This document shows, piece after piece, positions 5,086-6,870 of a stretch of 6,870 nt of DNA. Where the stretch lies: NCBI GenBank assembly GCA_023248505.1, contig JAHFEM010000100.1, positions 1-6,870 of the forward strand. Reading direction: 5' to 3'. Origin of the DNA: Nitrospirota bacterium (GTDB lineage Bacteria; Nitrospirota; Nitrospiria; SBBL01; Manganitrophaceae). The position numbers and the translations under genes are program-made. The notes below the pieces were generated by a model. That model searched no databases. It was not told where the DNA came from and was given only the letters and a program-made list of their open reading frames with translations. How positions within the stretch are numbered: the first letter of the stretch is position 1; each line of letters begins with the position of its first letter.

Positions 5086-6809
5086 ATGCCGACATTAAAT
5101 TGGATCGGGAAAGAGGCGGTGGTGAATCACCACCGGCAGGTTCCCTTTCATCTGCTCAAAGACGTCCCCGACCTCGCCTGCGGCAAGCCGGGCGACGGCA
5201 ACCTCATCGTTCAAGGCGACAACCTCGTCGCGCTCAAGGCGCTTCTCCCCTACTACGCCGGACAGGTCAAGTGCATCTATATCGACCCCCCTACAATACG
5301 GGGAACGAGGGCTGGGTTTATAATGACAACGTGAACAGCCCGGTCATCCGCGAATGGCTGGGGAAGACCGTCGGGAAAGAAGGTGAAACACTCGATCGGC
5401 ATGACCGTTGGCTCTGCATGATGTATCCACGCCTTGCGCTTCTCCGGAAGTTTCTGCGTGAAGACGGTGCGATTTTCATCAGCCTCGATGATACGGAAGT
5501 GGCATTGCTTCGGTTAATGATGGACGAAATTTTCGGTGCTCAGAACTTTGTAGAGTGCATCACATGGAATAAACGAATTCCCAAAAACGATGCGGGCATT
5601 GGTAACATTCACGAGTATGTGATGATCTATCGCAAGAGTTCAGTATGGGATTACGAATTCACAATGAAGAAAGACGGTCTTGAACGCGTGGCTGAGTTAC
5701 TTCAGCACCTTAAAGAATCAAAGATTCCTATTCCGCAAGCCGAAGCGGAACTTCGAAAACTTTACCGCGAGGAGGGTTACGATAGAGGGGTCACACTCTA
5801 TAATTCCTTAGACGAACATTATCGTCCCTGGGGCAAGATCAACATGAGTTGGCCCAATGCGAACACATATGGACCGCGATATGAAGTGCTACACCCTCAC
5901 ACAGATAAACCAGTAAAGGTTCCAGAACGTGGTTGGCGTTGGAAGGAGGAAACCTTCAAGCAAAGCCTAGCAGATGGACAAAGAAAAGAATTACATGACG
6001 GGTCAATTGTCGTTGGCCGTATCTGGTTCGACAAAAATGAAAAAACCCAGCCGAGTTCTATCAAGTTTCTAGATGAAGTAAATCGGATTCTTCTCCGTTC
6101 GATTCTGAGTACAAAGAGTGATGGAGGAATTGAGTTAGAACAAATTTTCGAAGAAAAAGCCAAGTTTGCATATCCCAAACCAACCAGCTTAGTACAGGTA
6201 TTGATAGATTCGTTACAGATGACTGACGGCGACATAGTCTTCGACCCATTCGCAGGCAGCGGAACCACGGCACATGCGGTTCTGAAACAAAACCTGGAAG
6301 ATGGGATTCAAAGGAAATTCATCCTTGTGGAGATGGAGCCGAAGATTGCGCGCGAAATTACCGCCGAACGCGTGCGGCGCGTTGCGGAGGGCTACGTGAA
6401 CGCAAAGGGCGAGCGCGTGGAAGGGCTCGGCGGCGGGTTTCGCTATTGCGAGTTGGGCGAGCCGTTGTTCGACGAGAGCGGGAAGATTCGCGAGACGGTC
6501 GGCTTTGCCGATCTTGCGCGCCACGTCTACTTCAGCGAGACGGGCGAGCCGCTGCCGCGCGAGCGCGTGAGCAAATCGCCGTTCCTCGGCGCATGCCGGG
6601 GGGTCGGGATTTACCTGCTCTACAACGGGATCTTGAAAGATAAGAGCGCGAGCGGCGGCAATGTGCTGACCCGCGCGGTCCTCGCGCAGCTTCCGCCGTT
6701 CGACGGGCAGAAGGTCATCTACTGCGCCGGCTGCCTGCTCGGCCGCGACCGGCTGCAGGCGGAGCGGATCATCATCCGGCAGACGCCATACGAGATCAAA
6801 GCCTCATGA
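5086..6809 (+). CDS. Type III-like adenine-specific DNA methyltransferase (Mod), frame broken in DPPY motif
   Basis: Transfers methyl from S-adenosylmethionine to N6 of adenine in a target site; in type III systems it also supplies target recognition to the Res subunit. Read with one -1 shift at 5287-5292 it gives 574 residues. They comprise an N-terminal MPTLNWIGKEAVVNHH, then QGDNLVALKALLPYY, catalytic motif IV DPPYNTG (D67-Y70), a long target-recognition region, and the SAM-binding motif I FDPFAGSG at 386-393. Motif IV before motif I is the beta-class order of type III Mod proteins. The C-terminal SPFLGACRGVGIYLLYNG resembles tails of Mod-like proteins encoded next to helicases. ATG 5086 is the first possible start after an in-frame stop. 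Without the shift, the upstream frame ends at 5334 after 82 residues. It has its own promoter, and its stop overlaps the next start (ATGA). The central part is much poorer in GC than either end. It may be a true pseudogene, a frameshift-expressed gene, phase-variable, or carry a one-base assembly error. Confidence 0.85.
5286..5292 (+). other. C6 tract / putative -1 slippery heptamer in mod
   Basis: C CCC CCT, read as GAC CCC CCT in the upstream frame. It fits the X XXY YYZ pattern in the correct phase. After a -1 slip the codons become GAC CCC CCC TAC, encoding exactly D-P-P-Y, and the long downstream frame follows. A seventh C in the run would also restore the gene without slippage. Confidence 0.6.
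5460..6360 (+). other. Low-GC central module of mod (target-recognition region)
   Basis: Hand counts in 60-base blocks give about 58% GC at 5221-5400, 40% at 5521-5580, 43-47% in most blocks to 6060, 35-38% at 6061-6180, and 73% at 6361-6420. A single 55% block at 6241-6300 covers the conserved motif I. The segment corresponds to about residues 126-426 and contains the region where beta-class enzymes hold their target-recognition domain. The abrupt right edge near 6355 looks like a recombination boundary. Confidence 0.6.
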
Positions 6810-6870
6810 AGCCGACCCTCGATTCTCAAGAACTCGCCCGCCGCTTCAACGAAGAGGAAGCGGTGTGGCG
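6806..6870 (+). CDS. Start of an unidentified protein, 3'-truncated, coupled to mod
   Basis: ATG at 6806 overlaps the mod stop codon as ATGA, the classic arrangement of translationally coupled genes, and the frame stays open to the window end. The 21 visible residues (MKPTLDSQELARRFNEEEAV, then W) are hydrophilic and probably helical, with no signal peptide and no recognisable motif. Position and coupling suggest a partner of the methyltransferase, such as a restriction or helicase subunit or an accessory protein. This is inferred from context only; the sequence is too short to identify. Confidence 0.6.
   Translation, partial: MKPTLDSQELARRFNEEEAVW

Noticed and set aside
5100..5288. Upstream extension of the long mod frame from TTG 5100
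   Set aside because: The translation before DPPY is Arg-rich noise, while the homologous N-terminus is in the frame of ATG 5086. The frame change is better placed at 5286-5292.

Overview
The window is GC-rich (roughly 60% in most genes by eye) and comes from a Gram-negative bacterium. The evidence for an outer membrane is two tandem SurA-type periplasmic chaperone/prolyl isomerase genes. The gene style and the parvulin pair fit Nitrospirota or a related deep lineage, but this is a low-confidence inference because the window holds no rRNA or other taxonomic marker.

Layout, all genes on the + strand. (1) 1-1690: a 5'-truncated SurA-like parvulin gene overlapping a complete second one by 29 bp, a translationally coupled pair for outer-membrane protein folding. 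(2) 1691-2158: a 468-bp gene-free stretch with several hairpins, including a perfect 12-bp inverted repeat. It also holds a good sigma70-type promoter (TTGACT-N18-TATACA) and a leader of about 170 nt. (3) 2159-4411: a 750-residue zinc metalloprotease with a metzincin-type HExxHxxGxxH motif, several cysteines, a Gly/Cys linker and C-terminal Ig-like domains, but no recognisable Sec signal peptide. A 15-bp perfect hairpin follows its stop codon. (4) 4527-4941: a broken hemerythrin (HHE) gene. The first helix and the last two helices are in different frames and the segment between them is missing. (5) 5086-6809: an adenine-specific DNA methyltransferase of the type III Mod (beta) class with its own promoter (TTGACT-N17-TATACA). 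Its reading frame is broken by one base inside the catalytic DPPY motif. (6) 6806-6870: the start of another gene joined to mod by an ATGA overlap, plausibly part of the same restriction-modification or defence operon.

The part most worth attention is the mod locus. The frame change falls on C CCC CCT, which is phased as a -1 slippery heptamer, and a -1 slip restores D-P-P-Y exactly. The middle of the gene, covering the target-recognition region, drops to about 35-48% GC between flanks of 55-73%, which suggests a swapped specificity module. The neighbouring hemerythrin remnant and the mosaic mod gene together suggest that the right half of the window is a rearranging accessory region next to a conserved chaperone locus.
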